Shown piece by piece: positions 10,963 to 39,300 of a stretch of DNA of 64,000 nt; position 1 is the first letter of the stretch; each line of letters starts with the position of its first letter. The DNA comes from Pyxicephalus adspersus (taxonomy: Eukaryota > Chordata > Amphibia > Anura > Pyxicephalidae). The translations under genes and the position numbers were made by a program. The notes beneath the pieces are model-generated. The model was not told the origin of the DNA and made no database searches. It saw only the letters and a program-made list of their open reading frames with translations. The DNA lies in assembly GCF_032062135.1 (NCBI RefSeq), contig NC_092858.1:169175092-169239091 (forward strand). The letters run 5' to 3'.

Positions 10963-11314
10963 CAGTGGTCGCCAACCTTTTCGGTTCAGCAGACCACTAA
11001 AATCACCGGCTACTGACCGCGCATGTGCGGGGAGACAGATGTCACTCAAAGGAGGACAAACCTCCCCCAGAGTGACGTCATTATGACATAACCTCGCTAA
11101 CTCTTCCATCACTGATCGAAGCCTGCAATGGGAGAGTGGGTGGGGTATGTCCAGGGACACAGCCCGCACCCTTCCCTGAACCAGGGAACTGTACAAGGGA
11201 CATGGTCCGTGGCTTTGGCCGCTGCGTCCCACTTCTCCTGACCCCACTCGGAAGTGTGCCGGCCAGAGCCGCGCACCCCCAAAATTTTCAACAACCACCA
11301 GTTGGCGACCGCTG
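10963..11314. mobile_element. Non-autonomous hAT element, family H1, inserted in a LINE tail
   Basis: The ends are CAGTGGTCGCCAACC and GTTGGCGACCGCTG. The flanks TGCTTTAC (10955-10962) and TGCTATAT (11315-11322) match at 6 of 8 positions and look like an aged target duplication. The left flank is a LINE tail ('cctcctgtgtcattg', then 'gatgttggtgct'), and that tail resumes after the element ('gctatataatactgttta'). The hAT is therefore younger than the LINE copy. A 132-codon open frame inside it has no recognisable product. Confidence 0.8.
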
Positions 11315-11359
11315 TGCTATATATATGCTATATAATACTGTTTAAAAATTAATATTAAT

Positions 11360-11365
<6 letters not shown>

Positions 11366-11402
<37 letters not shown>
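11366..11402. repeat. (AT)n microsatellite
   Basis: An uninterrupted TA run, just right of the hAT and LINE tail pair. Confidence 0.9.
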
Positions 11403-11405
<3 letters not shown>

Positions 11406-13239
11406 TTTTTTTCTGTCCTTAAGGCACAGTATAACATGCAAAGAAATCTTTTGACTTACATTCCATATAGATGTCGGAGTTGTTTTGCTGGAAACTACCT
11501 CCTTGATCATTTGCAGTGATAACAGAATGATCTATCGTCATATACCTAATGCTGTTCAGTATAATGGATTGAGGAATGGGGAGGATGAGCAAGAGGCACC
11601 CCACTGCATCCTCCCCAATAACAACTTACAGTAGTGGTTTCCAGCCTGGATCAGGTTTTGGAAAATAACATCATGTGACCATTGTACATTAGATTGTTGC
11701 CCAAGATGATTTTAAACATTTATCTTGAGTAACAATTATCTGGAATGTGTACAAAGTTTTAAACCAGCGTTTCTTTCTGGGGTTACCCCAGAGAGTTCCC
11801 TGGAGCAATTTGTGCATCCCAAGTCAGTTTAACTGATACTAATCCTCTTTTTGGTTTCAAGTGATATTCTTACCAATAGCCAGCAATGTAGGGAGACATT
11901 CTTCCCACTGACCCCCATACTAACGTACTGCGAGCTGTGGATATAGTAATTATAGAAGTTATTCCCTGAGGACCTGAAAGTTATTTCCCGGGTTCCCCAT
12001 ATTTAAAGGGTGGGGTAAACCTGCTTTAGACATGTGTCAGATGAGCATGTGGGAAATCTCTAATCTCCTCTTTTAATAAAAATTGGAATATTCCCATCAT
12101 TTTTTTCACACCAGGACATATAAAGATACTGATTCCCTCAATAGAGACACAACATTGCCTATAGAAAGACTTTAAAAGTTTTCCTTTACTTTATCCATAT
12201 AGCCAACATTCAGACGCCCTCTGGACCCACAAGAAACTCCCCATCATATGTCTATTGATCTGATTCCTTTTATCCTTCCATTCCAATCAGATTCTGATCT
12301 TTGGGAATCAGACTTTTGTCTCTTAAACTTTACAGACTCTGCTTTTAGCCCGACGTATCTTCTGACTTTGGACCGAGGTGAACCGGCTATGTAATGGACA
12401 AACAGGCCAAGTTCAGTGACCTACATAGCAGCTGGTGGATCGATAAGGGGCAAGCTTGACAATAACAGCGGCGCAGTGCATGTTAATATTGATTCCTATA
12501 AATGCATAATGGAAAATACAGAATGAGGCCTTAATGGCGGAGAGTGACCCGGCCACGCTTTGATCTTCTATGTCAATAAATTCAACGTTTGCCCTATCAT
12601 GTTGAAATACGTTCAGGTTGGAGACTTTTATTGCAAAGATAGTTAATTGTGTTTCTGTCTGTGTTTAATTAGGCTCAATAAACGTTGTAATATTGAACTG
12701 AAGAATATATACATCAAAGGAGTAAAATGAATTATCTTAGACGGAGAATGGGATGGGAACACATTCATATTAACTCCATCGCTGCGCTGGGGGCTTCCAA
12801 ATGTAGGACAAGACAGGGATCCTGATTTACTATTAGAATATGTTCCCTTTTAAAGTGAATCATCACTGGGCAAAGTCAGTTTTTACTTATGTTAGCAAAT
12901 AAAGTGAAACAAAGTAACATTTACTTTGCAAAGGATAATCAAATGCAAGGAGAATAACACAATAGCCATATTCCTTACTTTTGGAGAATGGAAGACTTTT
13001 TAGCACAAAGCATAAAGGAAAATAACACTTCCACCCTGACATTTTGCAGACCATAAAATTGTTTGCGTAAACCCATAAATGTTTTTTTCATAATTACATT
13101 TCTTTATATTGAGTGTTCATAAAAACAAATGGAATCATTTAGAGGGTGGGTGAAGGTTTAGTGCAAAATAACTATTTGTCATAGTTTAATAATACAATTT
13201 CTATAGAGCTGTGTATATCCACCCAGTAAGAGAGACAAT

Positions 13240-13455
13240 GGGCCTAATTTATTAATGCTCTCCAACACTGGAAAGAATACACTTTCATCAGTGAAGCTGG
13301 GTGATCCAGCAAACCTGCAATGGACTTTTTCTAGTTATTTGCTAGCAAATGTTTTAAATCCTAGACCTGATCTATTCCAGGTTTTCTGGATCACCCTGCT
13401 TCATTGATGAAAGTGTATTCTCTCCAGCCTGGGAGAGTTTTAATAAATCGGGCCC
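13240..13455. mobile_element. Palindromic MITE, family P, copy 4
   Basis: GGGCCTAATTTATTAATGC on the left and 'taataaatcgggccc' on the right, with the long inner inversion 'tacactttcatcagtgaag' / 'cttcattgatgaaagtgta'. AAT flanks both ends, consistent with a 3-bp target duplication. Confidence 0.75.
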
Positions 13456-14962
13456 AATCGAAGAGGCCAGAGGGATAGAGGGACTGCAAAAGGGATTTTC
13501 CCCAAATCAGAGACAATTGGGAGCTATGAAGAGAGACAGTCCCTCTACAAGGAGACAGATGGGAGGTATGAAATAGATTTCCAAGCACATAAGTGAATTG
13601 CTGTGTTTAGAGCAATTTTCACTTTTGCAAAAAAAATATTTTAAAAGTGAACACTGCATTTATTAAATTACCCTCAGTTTTCAAATCCTGACTTTACAAT
13701 AATAAAAGGTCTTTATTAAGTTTTACACAATCTATCATGCTATAGGGTCCATTCATAATGTGTGCATTATTGCGCCTGCTGTAAATATATTGAAATATTT
13801 CGTTTGCATGTTGATGAGAGGAAGAAAGGAAACAGGGGAGCAAAATATAGGCATGATTGTCATGATGTCAGACCCACTGCTTTACAAATGGACCCCTTAG
13901 ACTTTTGTGGTCCCATTGGGTAGATTTCCCCTTTATTCTTTTTCTCCAATTGACAATGCGAGAAATAAAGAGGGTGAATCTTCCCATCAGGGTTGCAGAC
14001 AGCAATAAAAACCTGACAGCGGTTCCAACCTTTTCCTAAATTAATGAATTGGCCAATGGAGACAGAATTATGGGAATGTTATCCAGAGACGTTGTGACAT
14101 ATGTGACATTCCCACAAGCCATGAATAGAAATGTTGATTCCTGTAGAGGAAGAAATTGTCCAATTAACCTATCATTCATTCATTCTATTAGTTTTATGAT
14201 TTCTATGCAGCGGTAGGCTCTGGGCATCATGTCTATGACAACACACATAGGGCTGTGTAAGGATACAAATACATAGCTTCTTCTGTTCCGTGCACAATGG
14301 GTCCAGTATATCACCCGCCAATGGACAGACACGTTATTGTTATCAATGGAAATGTGTTTAATTGAATCAATCTGAGGTAGCGTCTGTCTCTGCTTCCCCG
14401 TCGTCTTCAGCTCAAAATTCAAAATGCGATTTGTGAAGAAGAGAGAAGTGAATGTATCTTGTTGTAATTTGAGGTCAGGCAAAGGATTAAGAACAAATTC
14501 TCCCTAGGAAAGTGTTTGTGTTGAAGAGCAGAGCCGCCAGTCAGCGATTAAAGAGCCATTAAGCCTTAAAGTGGAAGAAAAGCAAAAATTCTAAATTCGT
14601 ATCTGATATAGGGAAGTTTGATGTATTGTATCTGGCAGGATAATGTTTTTTACAGCCATGCACATCTGTGCCAGATTGCAGTGCCATCATATACCTTGGT
14701 CATGGATTGGCCTACTCTGTGCTTGGTCATAGCAATATTGGATTGGCAAGGTTTGCAAACTGCTGCCTTCAGTAATGGCCAAGACCCAGAAATGCTGGCG
14801 GACAGTGGTGCAGGTGACCCCATGGGTGTGGTAATGGGGAACCATTTAAACCATTATCAAACATTTCCCTCTTAATGGATGATTGCAGTGCTCCATATAC
14901 CAGCTTCCATGCTTTTGTCCTTTGACCCAGCTCAATGGCTTCTTGACCGGACCCCCGCTCAT

Positions 14963-15990
14963 CCTGATCATCCTCCTGCCCTGGTATTTGCCTGGTTTGA
15001 TGGATCTCCTACTACCTACTGGTGACCTTCTCTCATCCTGACTATCTTCTTGTCTGCTCTACAGTACTTCATCTGGTTTGACAAATCTCCTGCTACTGAC
15101 CCACACTTTTCCTGATTTTGCTTCTGCCTGATCCATGGCACTTCACCTGGTTTGATGGAACTTCTACTGCTGACCCACATTCGTCCTAATTAAACTTCTT
15201 CCCTCTCCATGGAACTGGTTTACCATATCTTCAGATGTTGATCTTCACTTATCCTGAATACACTCCTGCCTGTTCCTTGGTACTTCACCTGTTTTGATGA
15301 ATCTCCTGCTACTGACCTTTGCTTGAATTGACTGTGCTACTGCCTTCTCCTTGGTACTTCACTTGGTTTGATAGATCTCAAGTTGTTGACCTCCATTTAT
15401 CCTGACTATGCTCCTGCCTTCTCCTTGGTTCTTCATTAGGTTTGATAGATCCCATGCTATTGATCTCCAGTCATCCTGACTATGCTTCTGCCTTCTCCTT
15501 GGTATTTTACTAGATTTGATAGATCTCAAGTTGTTGACCTCTGTTCACCCCTTCCATGCTCCTGTCTTCTCCTTGGTACTTCATTTGGATTAATAGATCT
15601 CAAGTTGTTGACCTCCATTCATCCTGACTATGCTCCTGCCTTCTCCTAGGTTGTTCATTAGGTTTGATAGATCCCATGCTGTTGATCTCCAGTCATCCTG
15701 ACTATGCTTCTGCCTTCTCTTTGGTACTTCACTTGGTTTGATAGATCTTAAGCTGTTGGCCTCCGTTCATCCTGACTATGCTGCTTCCATCTCCTTGGTA
15801 TTTCACTAGATTTCATAGATCCCATGCTGTTGACCTCTGTTCATCTCAACTATGCTCCTGCCTTCTCCTTGCTACTTCGCTTGGTTTGTTAGATCCCATG
15901 CTGTTGACCATCAATCATCCTGACTATGCCCCTGCCTGCTCCCTGGTTTGTCGGACTTACTTTTATTGACCTCCACTCATGCTGATTCAT
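14963..15990. repeat. Minisatellite, 74-bp unit, about 14 copies
   Basis: The phrase CCTGACTATGCTCCTGCCT recurs at 14963, 15037, 15401, 15475, 15549, 15623, 15697, 15771, 15845 and 15919, always 74 bp or a multiple apart. Each unit also contains TTGGTACTTCACTTGGTTTG and GATAGATCTCAAGTTGTTGA. Units differ by 10-20 %, and alternate units resemble each other more than neighbours do, which suggests a 148-bp higher-order unit. Confidence 0.85.
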
Positions 15991-18060
15991 TTCATTTCCA
16001 ATGATCACCAGTATCATGGCATCCTGCTTACTCTAACCCCATCTGGTGTTGTGGGGACCAAACCTGGTGCATGCCCTAAGCATAAGATTTTCACCTAAAG
16101 AGGTTCTAAAGAAGACCTGACAGGTGTTCAGATCCTGCACCCCTATATACACAACGCCAAATAATACCAGGTCTCCAGGTCACTGTCCACATGCCCGCAC
16201 TGGATTGACTTCCTACAAACTGGATAGTGAATGGATTGCACCATGCCATCATCTCTATGATATGTTGTCCTTCCACCAGCCAGCTTCTTGGACACCATAC
16301 CATGTAGTTATAGTTAAAAAAGACTAAAAAAGTACTATCAACTAATTTGCATGTACTGCTGCCTTTTCCTGTCCTGGTCTGAATCTTATCGTGCAGCAAA
16401 CCTACAGAAAGTAATATAAAACCGATTAAGTTACTATTTGATATTCCACTTAAGTAGATCTAAACCCATTAACTAAAATTTATATAATTAAATTTTTAAG
16501 GTATTTTCATTGTTTAAAAGGCACAGCTTTACATTGTGTCTATGGCAGTGTTTGATTCTACACCAGGGAATACTGCTTATTAAATAGACCTCAAGAAGAA
16601 TGTACACACATAAATATATATATCTATATTTATTACATTTTTTTTTAGTTAGGTGTCATTTATAATCCGGCAGGGCCTAACAAACAAGCGGTGAGTGACT
16701 CATTCACTTCCATGATGCAAGAACCAATGCAGCAGCTGTAGTGAGAGCACTATTTATTACTATAGTGATCACATGATCAGGAGCCAATTTACTATGCACC
16801 TAATCACTAGCCTGAAATGCTAATTACTCAGTGACAACTTAATCTCAGGCATAGTAAACAATCTGTAAATTTAATGGTGAATCAAAAATAGGAGTGTCAT
16901 GAGTCGCCAATAATTGAACATAGCATGGACGCCAGGCAGTAACTATCAAGCTCCAGCCCTTCCATTGAAAGGTTAAAAGTACAGTTGTATAATTTATATA
17001 GGAAATGTTGACCTGATAACAGAGGTGTCAAATAATGCACATATTCTTATCATCCTCACACCCTCTCTGTGTTATATCGCTGCATAGCATAAGGAGAGTG
17101 GCACTGCTTTATGCAGCCCATTTTCTGCAGAATTGATGCCACTGCCCAGAACTGGGTTTGCTTTATACTATTTTGACAATTACCAAGAGCTGGACTCTTT
17201 TATTGCAAGCCTGATTTTAGGTTTTAGTGCTTCGATCTAACAGCTTAGGAAAGAATTTATGACTCAAGCTGAAACCTTGTAGTAAATCCCATAAATGTAG
17301 TAAATGTCTCGTAATCTGTCTCAGCTTTATTTTGCTGTGCAACAGAATTATTAAATGTCCACCTAAGTGTCTAGGATTGCGGAAGGTTTGGTGGTTTATC
17401 AGGGGCATGGCTGTGTTTTTCCCACTGCAGTCAGAACACCCAACATACATCAGGTTCCTGCAAAACTAAGTTTTGTTGTAGGCAGGTGAGCTTCGCCATA
17501 ATGTGCCAATTCATGTATGTTGTGGGACCCCTATGCACTAGTGACCCCTCCTCTAGTGGAGACCACTCATTCAGGCAAGAAACAATTTCCTCCTTCTTTA
17601 GGTTGATTTCTTTTCAGCCATTTGGTTGAAACTGATGATGCAACTCCTACATATTCTCACCAGCTCTGTCCTTCATATGCCAATATTGAACCAGGCTGCA
17701 CAATGCAAGAAATAATGTTGGGAGTATGGGATAAGTGAAACTTTAGATATGATTTATAGTTTACTTCTGACCAAACTAAACTGAACATTAAACTTTGCAA
17801 AAAGTAAACGAGCTTTAAAGTGGGTTATCCATGACCTCTCTAGGTGCTTTTACTGTGAAGTAATCCATTCTCAAACATTGAAAAAGACACTAAAGTTGTT
17901 TTTGTTGGATTTGTAAAAAAAAAAATCTACTAAGTAATTAGAGGACTGGGAGGCTGTCAAGATTTGCTGCAGAAAATAAAGTGTTGGGATTTGAGTTCCT
18001 CAGTTGTGAAATTTGAAGATTAATTTCTCCATCATACCTATAGGGACATGTGAATTAAGG

Positions 18061-18795
18061 TGTGAGAGGTGTGAGTGTTGAGAGTATGGTCCAATGTTGA
18101 GGGTATAGTCTTGTGTTGAGAGTATTGTCATGTGTTGAGGGTATGGTCCAATGTTGAAGGTATGGTGCTGTGTTGAGGGTATGGTCTTGTGTTGAGGGTA
18201 TAATCTTGTGTTGAGGGAGTCCTGTTTTGAAGGTATGGTCTTGTGTTAAGGGTATGGTCCTATGTTGAGGGTATGGTCTTGAGTTGAGAGTATGGTCCTG
18301 TGTTGAGGGTATGGTCTTGTATTGAGGGTATGGTCTTGAGTTGAGGGTATAGTCCTGTGTTGAGGGTATGGTCCTATGTTGAGGGTATGGCCTTGAGTTG
18401 AGGGTATGGCCTTGAGTTGAGGGTATGGCCTTGAGTTGAGGGTATGGTCCTGTGTTGAGGGTATGGTGCTGTGTTGAGGGTATGGTCTTGTGTTGAGGGT
18501 ATGGTCTTGTGTTAAGGGTATGGTCCTGTGTTGAAGGTATGGTGCTGTGTTGAGGGTATAGTCTTGTGTTGAGGGTATGGTCTGTCTTGTGTTGAGGGTA
18601 TGGTCTTGAGTTGAGGGTATGGTGCTGTGTTGAGGGTATGGTCTTGTGTAAAGGGAATTGTGCTATGTTGAATGCATGATCCTGTGTTGAGGTTATGGTT
18701 TTGTATTGAGGGAGTCCTGTGTTGAGGGTATGGTGCTGTGTTGAGGTTATGGTTTTGTGTTGAGGGAGTCCTGTGTTGAGGGTATGCTCCAAGAA
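18061..18795. repeat. Minisatellite, 19-bp unit, about 38 copies
   Basis: The unit is GGGTATGGTCTTGTGTTGA, with variants at the CTTG/CCTG/GCTG and TGTG/TGAG positions. The spacing was checked at 18421, 18440 and 18459. Because 19 is not a multiple of 3 and the unit has few stops, the minus strand stays open for 255 codons. I treat that frame as an artefact of composition. Confidence 0.9.
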
Positions 18796-19437
18796 TTCCT
18801 GTTTGCTTTGTCCTCTGGCCAACTCCAGGTGGGTTCATCAGTCTTGTTCTAAAAGGGGCCTAAATAGCTTTACCTTCTTAGAAGTGCGTGCCTTTACCTC
18901 TTCCTCCCTTGCTGGGAAAAGGGTGGTTGTGGTGGGAAGACTTCTGTGTCTGTTTTAGGACTGGGCACTCAAGTTTTAGGACTGGGCACTCAAGTCCCCA
19001 GGCCAAGAAGGTACCACCCCTCCACAAATCTTGATGACTTATTCTGTTCCTGAGCTAGAGTCATTATTGAAATGGGGAATCTTAAACTTTGTGGCTGCTA
19101 TGCTCCAGAAGAAGTTTTGTATAATAATTCTGGGTGCTTGGACCCACCCAGCGACTTGTAGCCCAAGAGTCTGTTCATCAAGTTTTGGTGTACTTCACCA
19201 TCACCTATTTGGACTTTGAACCTGCACTTCCTATTTAGTCTGATGTACCCTTAGGAGAAGGTGTTCCTAGAAGGAAGTCCCCTTATCCTCATAAGGTACT
19301 TCTGGGTGGAGGCAATAAAGATTTATGAACTCAGAGCTCAAAAATTTCACCAAAAGAGGCTCCAGATGCTCTCGGGTGTGATTACTACAAGGTGAAGGTC
19401 ATCTCACATGACTTCAACCCCTGGGACAGAGTTTAGC

Positions 19438-19482
19438 AATGGATAGCCGCAGGACCTGCAAACATTTCGCAAAGTGTCTTGT
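19438..19482 (+). pseudogene. Decayed duplicate of part of an abcg1 exon
   Basis: Fifteen codons here align without gaps to abcg1 exon 2 of this window (20393-20437) at 36 of 45 bases. They read N-G-stop-P-Q-D-L-Q-T-F-R-K-V-S-C against [15 protein letters not shown]. Five of the nine differences are silent and two are Arg to Gln. One turns CAG into TAG. Similarity stops at both edges and no good splice sites frame the block, so it cannot serve as an exon. It may be the core of an old duplicated exon or a fragment of an ABCG paralogue. Confidence 0.6.
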
Positions 19483-20076
19483 TTGGTGCCTGTTCAGAAT
19501 ATAAAACATTTATGTCACTTTAAAGAAAACCTTTTTATTGTCAAAAAATACATAAACATAATAGAACCTTCATAATGAGATTCAATGCTTCAAAAGCATT
19601 CTAAACCCGATAATATGCAGGAAGCAGAAAGCAAGGAGACAGAGAGCAACAGAATTTCTGTCCAGGAAAGTCACCAAGGGGGCCTTATACACAGTTGACA
19701 AAAGGTAGACTTTTTATTTTCCATGGTAAGAGACAAATTTGCTTTAAATCTAAATAGCTAATCTAGCTGAGCTGCAATTCACCAAACTGTATTTCCTCAT
19801 CTATAATAACAGAATACAATTTCCTGTCTCTTAATATCTGCTATTAGAGCAATCACCATGTTTTGTTTTGCTGTGTGCACATCTATTATTTTTCCATATT
19901 GCGGCTTTCCCTCTACATTATTAACAAATAGAAATAATATGTTTACCAATCACAGGGAGTTATCAACAGTTATTTGTTGTCCATTATGTATCTACAGACC
20001 AATTTCATGAGTGAAATCGCCCAAGTCTTAGTTTGTTTACTGCAAGAATTGAAATTCATTTTTTTTCTTATAACAG

Positions 20077-35187
<15,111 letters not shown>

Positions 35188-36341
35188 AAACCTGGCAGGC
35201 TAGCAGAGATAATGGAGTATAGTTTTTACCAAGGAAAATGCAGAGGATCCGATTTGTCCTACTACACCAGCCAAGCAATGGCTGATTATGGAGATGCCAC
35301 CAAGTCCTAACTATTGATCTGTATTGGGTTAGATCTTTTGTTTGGGTAATCTTCACATAGCCCATGAAGATTTTTCTTTTTTAAAAAAAAAAAACACTTC
35401 CTAGATTTAACTAGGAAGAAACAAGAGGGAATCTTAGATTTTGGACTCTAGCCATTTCTTGAGGACTTGGGACTTAGAGACTGATCATGACTACAAAGTC
35501 CTAAAATATTCTTGCAGCTAAAGACTGAACTATGGGGTTCTAAAATTTGGAGGCCCGTTCTTATGGATGTCTCCAAGATTCCGTCAATGTGTAAGTTTTA
35601 CTCTTGAGCAAGACGTCTTCTGCATCTCCCATTGAGACATCTTGACAAGCCCGCCCTTGTTAACTAAGTTAGGGTATTGTGTTTGTTTCGACAGAGCTGG
35701 TCTCGGGTTAAAGAAAAGTAACAGTACTAACCTCAGCTTTATTTTTTTTCCCCAAATCTTGAGGGAAAACCCCTTTTGCAAAGTTTTGGCAAAGCTTAGC
35801 TGGGTGGATTTTACCAAGTTTTACCAAATTGGCATACGAAAGTATCCAAAAACTGGTAGATAAGTAATGGCCACAGTAATATGTAAGTAATATTGCTTGA
35901 ATGTGAAGAATGTAAACATTTATGTAAAATTTTGGGAGAAGCCAGACCACCAAAGTATAAATCATGTGATTGTCTGTCAACAAACTCATGTAGACATGGG
36001 TTTCTTTTTATTATATTTTGATACCACAGGAATTTTTTTTCATGCATGAAAAAAATCACTAATTCTAAAATTATGCCACTCAGTATTCTAAGAATTGTGA
36101 GAAAAAAAGTCTGTTCAATCTGTCCACCCCTAATTTTCCCCATAGGTTCCAAGTTCTCTTATTCTATGATTGCACTTCTATATCATATGGCCATAGCTCA
36201 AACAAAAGATTAAGAACCATCTACTAGGTATGGAAACATAAATCTCACTCCCTTACATGTGAGAGAACTGGCACTTGGTGATTGGCTCAATGTTGTCACC
36301 TAGGGGTGTATATTAACTTAAACCTGTATTCAAATGTTAGA

Positions 36342-36479
36342 CATGGGCAGACATAGGAAAGCACAAATTGTGCCACCGCATGAGGGCCCTGTACCTTCCT
36401 CAACCACAAGGTCAGTTTGATGGGTTAGGGGGGGGGGCAATTTTGCACAAGGGCCTACTGTTGGCTATGTCTGCCACTG
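36342..36479. mobile_element. Short relic of a CAGACATAG...CTATGTCTG element
   Basis: The inverted ends GGGCAGACATAG and CTATGTCTGCCACTG match those of the longer element at 40310-40723. Both also share 'gcacaagggcc' blocks. At about 138 bp it is an internal-deletion derivative. Confidence 0.6.
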
Positions 36480-38097
36480 GAAATATTGCTTTAAGTTCTA
36501 TCTAATGATGGCCAAAACCTAGATATTTGATTGTTTAAAGAGAATCAGACCTACGTCTGGCGATGAGATTGTAGACTAGGTCTTCATGCTTTTTTCAGCA
36601 CAGAAGAAAAGCAAAATTAGTGCATTATGTTCTCCAAAAATTTAACTATTTTGCTCTTTTGTTGTCCTCTGTATATCCAGCCCAACAAGAGAACTCAAGA
36701 GAAGCCAATCTTAAATCTTCTCCTAACCCCACTGACTACAAAGAACCCAATGATCACTATATAGTGGCTGCACACCATTTCTTTATGAATTAAATATGTC
36801 TGAAAATGGAAACCATTTCCATTATGACCTGTAAATAACTTCATTCCATCAATTCTAGAAGAAATATTGAAGGTGCTTTGTATTTTCAATAGTGTTACAA
36901 ACCCCTAGAAACATCATGTGTACCTTGGTTGCACTTTATAATTTGTGTTGAGTTATTTCTCTAGTCCCTTAAGAAAAAATGGTCCCAATCCCTAAATTTA
37001 ATGAAATCTGAAACAAGTAACAATTTTTTGTATATTTGAAGATTTCATTAAGATAATACCTGGTGATTCTGCCATAAAGGTCTCAGTGCAGGCTTCCTAG
37101 TATGGAGTGACAACATTCTGTCCTTGACTCCACTTGTTCTCATCCATTGGCAGCCCCATTAAGCTTAGCCATAAGGAGTCATGGCAATGCTTGACGCACA
37201 TGCATTTTCCATTTGTGGTACTACCAGGGAAGGACGTGTAGCAGTCGCTGGAGGTGGCTGCAAAAAGGCTGCAGAATTGCAGCAACACTGACATACAAAA
37301 AAATTAAGGTAAAAAAAAAAGAAAATTAAGGTAAAAATATATTTTAAGTAAAAAAAAAAGCTGCAGTTCCTAATGAAGCAGGGTGCTTTAGTAACTAAAT
37401 GTCAGCCATCTCGAGTTTACATCATCTTGACATTATTAGTCCGATCAGTCTGTCAACACAAGCTCACCAATGCATTACTATAGAGTTACTTTAGGCTGAT
37501 TCTTCTTTTTCCTATACAAATCATTGACACAAACTACCTCAACTGTACAAATCCCGGACACTCTGGGCCTTGTATTTAAGGTTTCTGAATGCATTGTCTG
37601 TGCAGCAATCAGTCAGAAGCCTCCTTTTTGTAGAGAAGGTTTAAAAACAGAAATTTTGGTTACTTTAGACCACACGATTAGATTGTGAGTCCTGAGGTCC
37701 AACATTTAGTTATAGTACTTGCTGTAACACATTAATGCAAAGCTGCATAAAGTAGAATGTATATAGAATGCTTCTTGCATGCGCAGTAAGCACTAATGCC
37801 ATTGCTGATGCTTCCCTCCCTTGGCACAAGCATGCATGGCATTGCCATGTCCATGATGGCGACCACATTGCTCTACGTCTACAGCAGTGAACGTTTAGCA
37901 AGATTTTGATTTGTTTATATTTTTGTTATTATTTATAAAGTAGATTGTACAAAAAGCCTAGAATGGAATAGAAATCCTTTATTGTTCTCTCACGTGAGAA
38001 AAAAAGATTTGCAGCGATCCCAATATATCTATCTATACAGTATATATATTTTTTGTTTTGGATCCATTCAGATGTTTAAAAACGTTTTGTATAGAGA

Positions 38098-38103
38098 AAT
38101 AAA
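38098..38103 (+). terminator. abcg1: Candidate abcg1 polyadenylation signal
   Basis: AATAAA in 'tatagagaaataaattttta', 2.9 kb after the stop codon. Its assignment to abcg1 rests on position only. Confidence 0.4.
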
Positions 38104-39300
38104 TTTTTATGGAAAGCCTCATTTTCATTTCATTGCCATTCGTCGTTTGATCACAAACTTTCACCTGCATTTCACGCGGAAAGAGATTTTCTTAAAGGGA
38201 CAGCTATAGTTGTATTCACTAAAGCAGGTCAATGGGAAATAGAATAACTTATAGCAGTCAATCTGTTCTGTCCTGATATAATTTTGTTGTTGTGGTTTAC
38301 TGCATTTTTCTATTTATGTGTGCACATTTTGGATGAGAATCCAAGTAATCTTCATAGGCCAGGCCTTTAGAAAAGTGGCAACTAAACAGAGTTATTATTC
38401 CAGTCATCTAATAACCATTTTTCTGCTACATCTGACAATGAAAAAAATATGATGATTCATATTGATAAAAGTATGTGATCATCGTACCATTGCACCATTT
38501 GTACTTGTTGGACATCCCATTCCAAAACCATGGGCATTAGCATGAAGTTCCTGAATTTTAACCCTACACACAGTTTCCTTCCAACTATACCAGCTTTTAG
38601 TTTCTGGGAAGGCTTTTTACAAAGTTTAGGAGTGTGCCCATGGGAATTTTTGGATAAAAGAGCATTTGTGGGGTCAGGGACTGATGTTGGAGTAGAAGAG
38701 TTGGCTCCTTTGAGGTCAGGGCTCTAAGTTGGACATCCCAGTTTCATCACACCAAACTCATTACTCCAAGTCTTTGGTGGCCAAGTCTTTGACATTGAGC
38801 TGGCTTTGTGCAGGCCTTCTTTAAACTCCTACCACAAAAGCTGGAAGGTATAGCAATAAAAATACACTTAAGTGAAAACATCTTAAGTGAAAACACCAAA
38901 ACTGATATACAAGAGAAAAAAATGTATTAGGGCTCTGGCTAGAACATACTAGGAATTAAAAACTCATGCAAATTCCTCCTTTACAGTAAACCTAATTTCT
39001 GATTAAGGGACGTAGTTGATGCCCAAAATGAATTGGTTGTCCACTCTGTTTTATTGTGACAAACAAAAATGAATTGATCCCTACATCATGTTATTCTCAT
39101 CCCTTCTCTCCATATTCTCCCCTTGTAGACTGACCCTATTGGATTTCCATTGGACATTAGACAATTGTCCCATGTTAATAATCATCTGACCGATTTGAAA
39201 GTTTAAGGTCCAGTGCTCCAACACCCTAACCCTAAGACAAGCCAATTGTAAATCCAACTCTGATCAAACCATGGTAGTTACCTACTGTTCTTGACTCAAT

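Larger units (their letters stand above)
1..20076 (+). other. abcg1: Upstream DNA of abcg1, read as intron; no coding exon found
   Basis: No exon with convincing homology was found on either strand here. The first recognisable abcg1 exon (20077) begins in mid-codon, so at least one coding exon must lie further upstream. I looked for the part of ABCG1 that precedes the Walker A exon (a conserved PRRAAVNIEF...PEGPWW stretch) and did not see it, so it is probably left of the window. Repeats and regulatory sites inside are listed separately. Stretches 5670-6790, 6930-8460, 11403-13239, 13456-14960, 15991-18060 and 18800-19430 are mostly AT-rich DNA in which I see only scattered short open frames and no recognised element. 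Confidence 0.6.
35188..38103 (+). other. abcg1: Candidate abcg1 3' UTR
   Basis: The region follows the stop codon and holds no other gene. Apart from a small MITE relic (36342-36479) it looks unique. The first convincing AATAAA on the plus strand is at 38098. The UTR length is inferred, and earlier non-canonical signals are possible. Confidence 0.45.

Noticed and set aside
10900..11298. 132-codon minus-strand frame
   Set aside because: Covers a GC-rich non-autonomous hAT element; the open frame follows from base composition.
12405..12466. Short frame reading KFSDLHSSWWIDKG, reminiscent of the ABCG1 segment before Walker A
   Set aside because: Only the F-x-D-L and W-W-x-x-K-G positions match, the intervening V-P-E-G-P is missing, a stop follows two codons later and no splice sites frame it.
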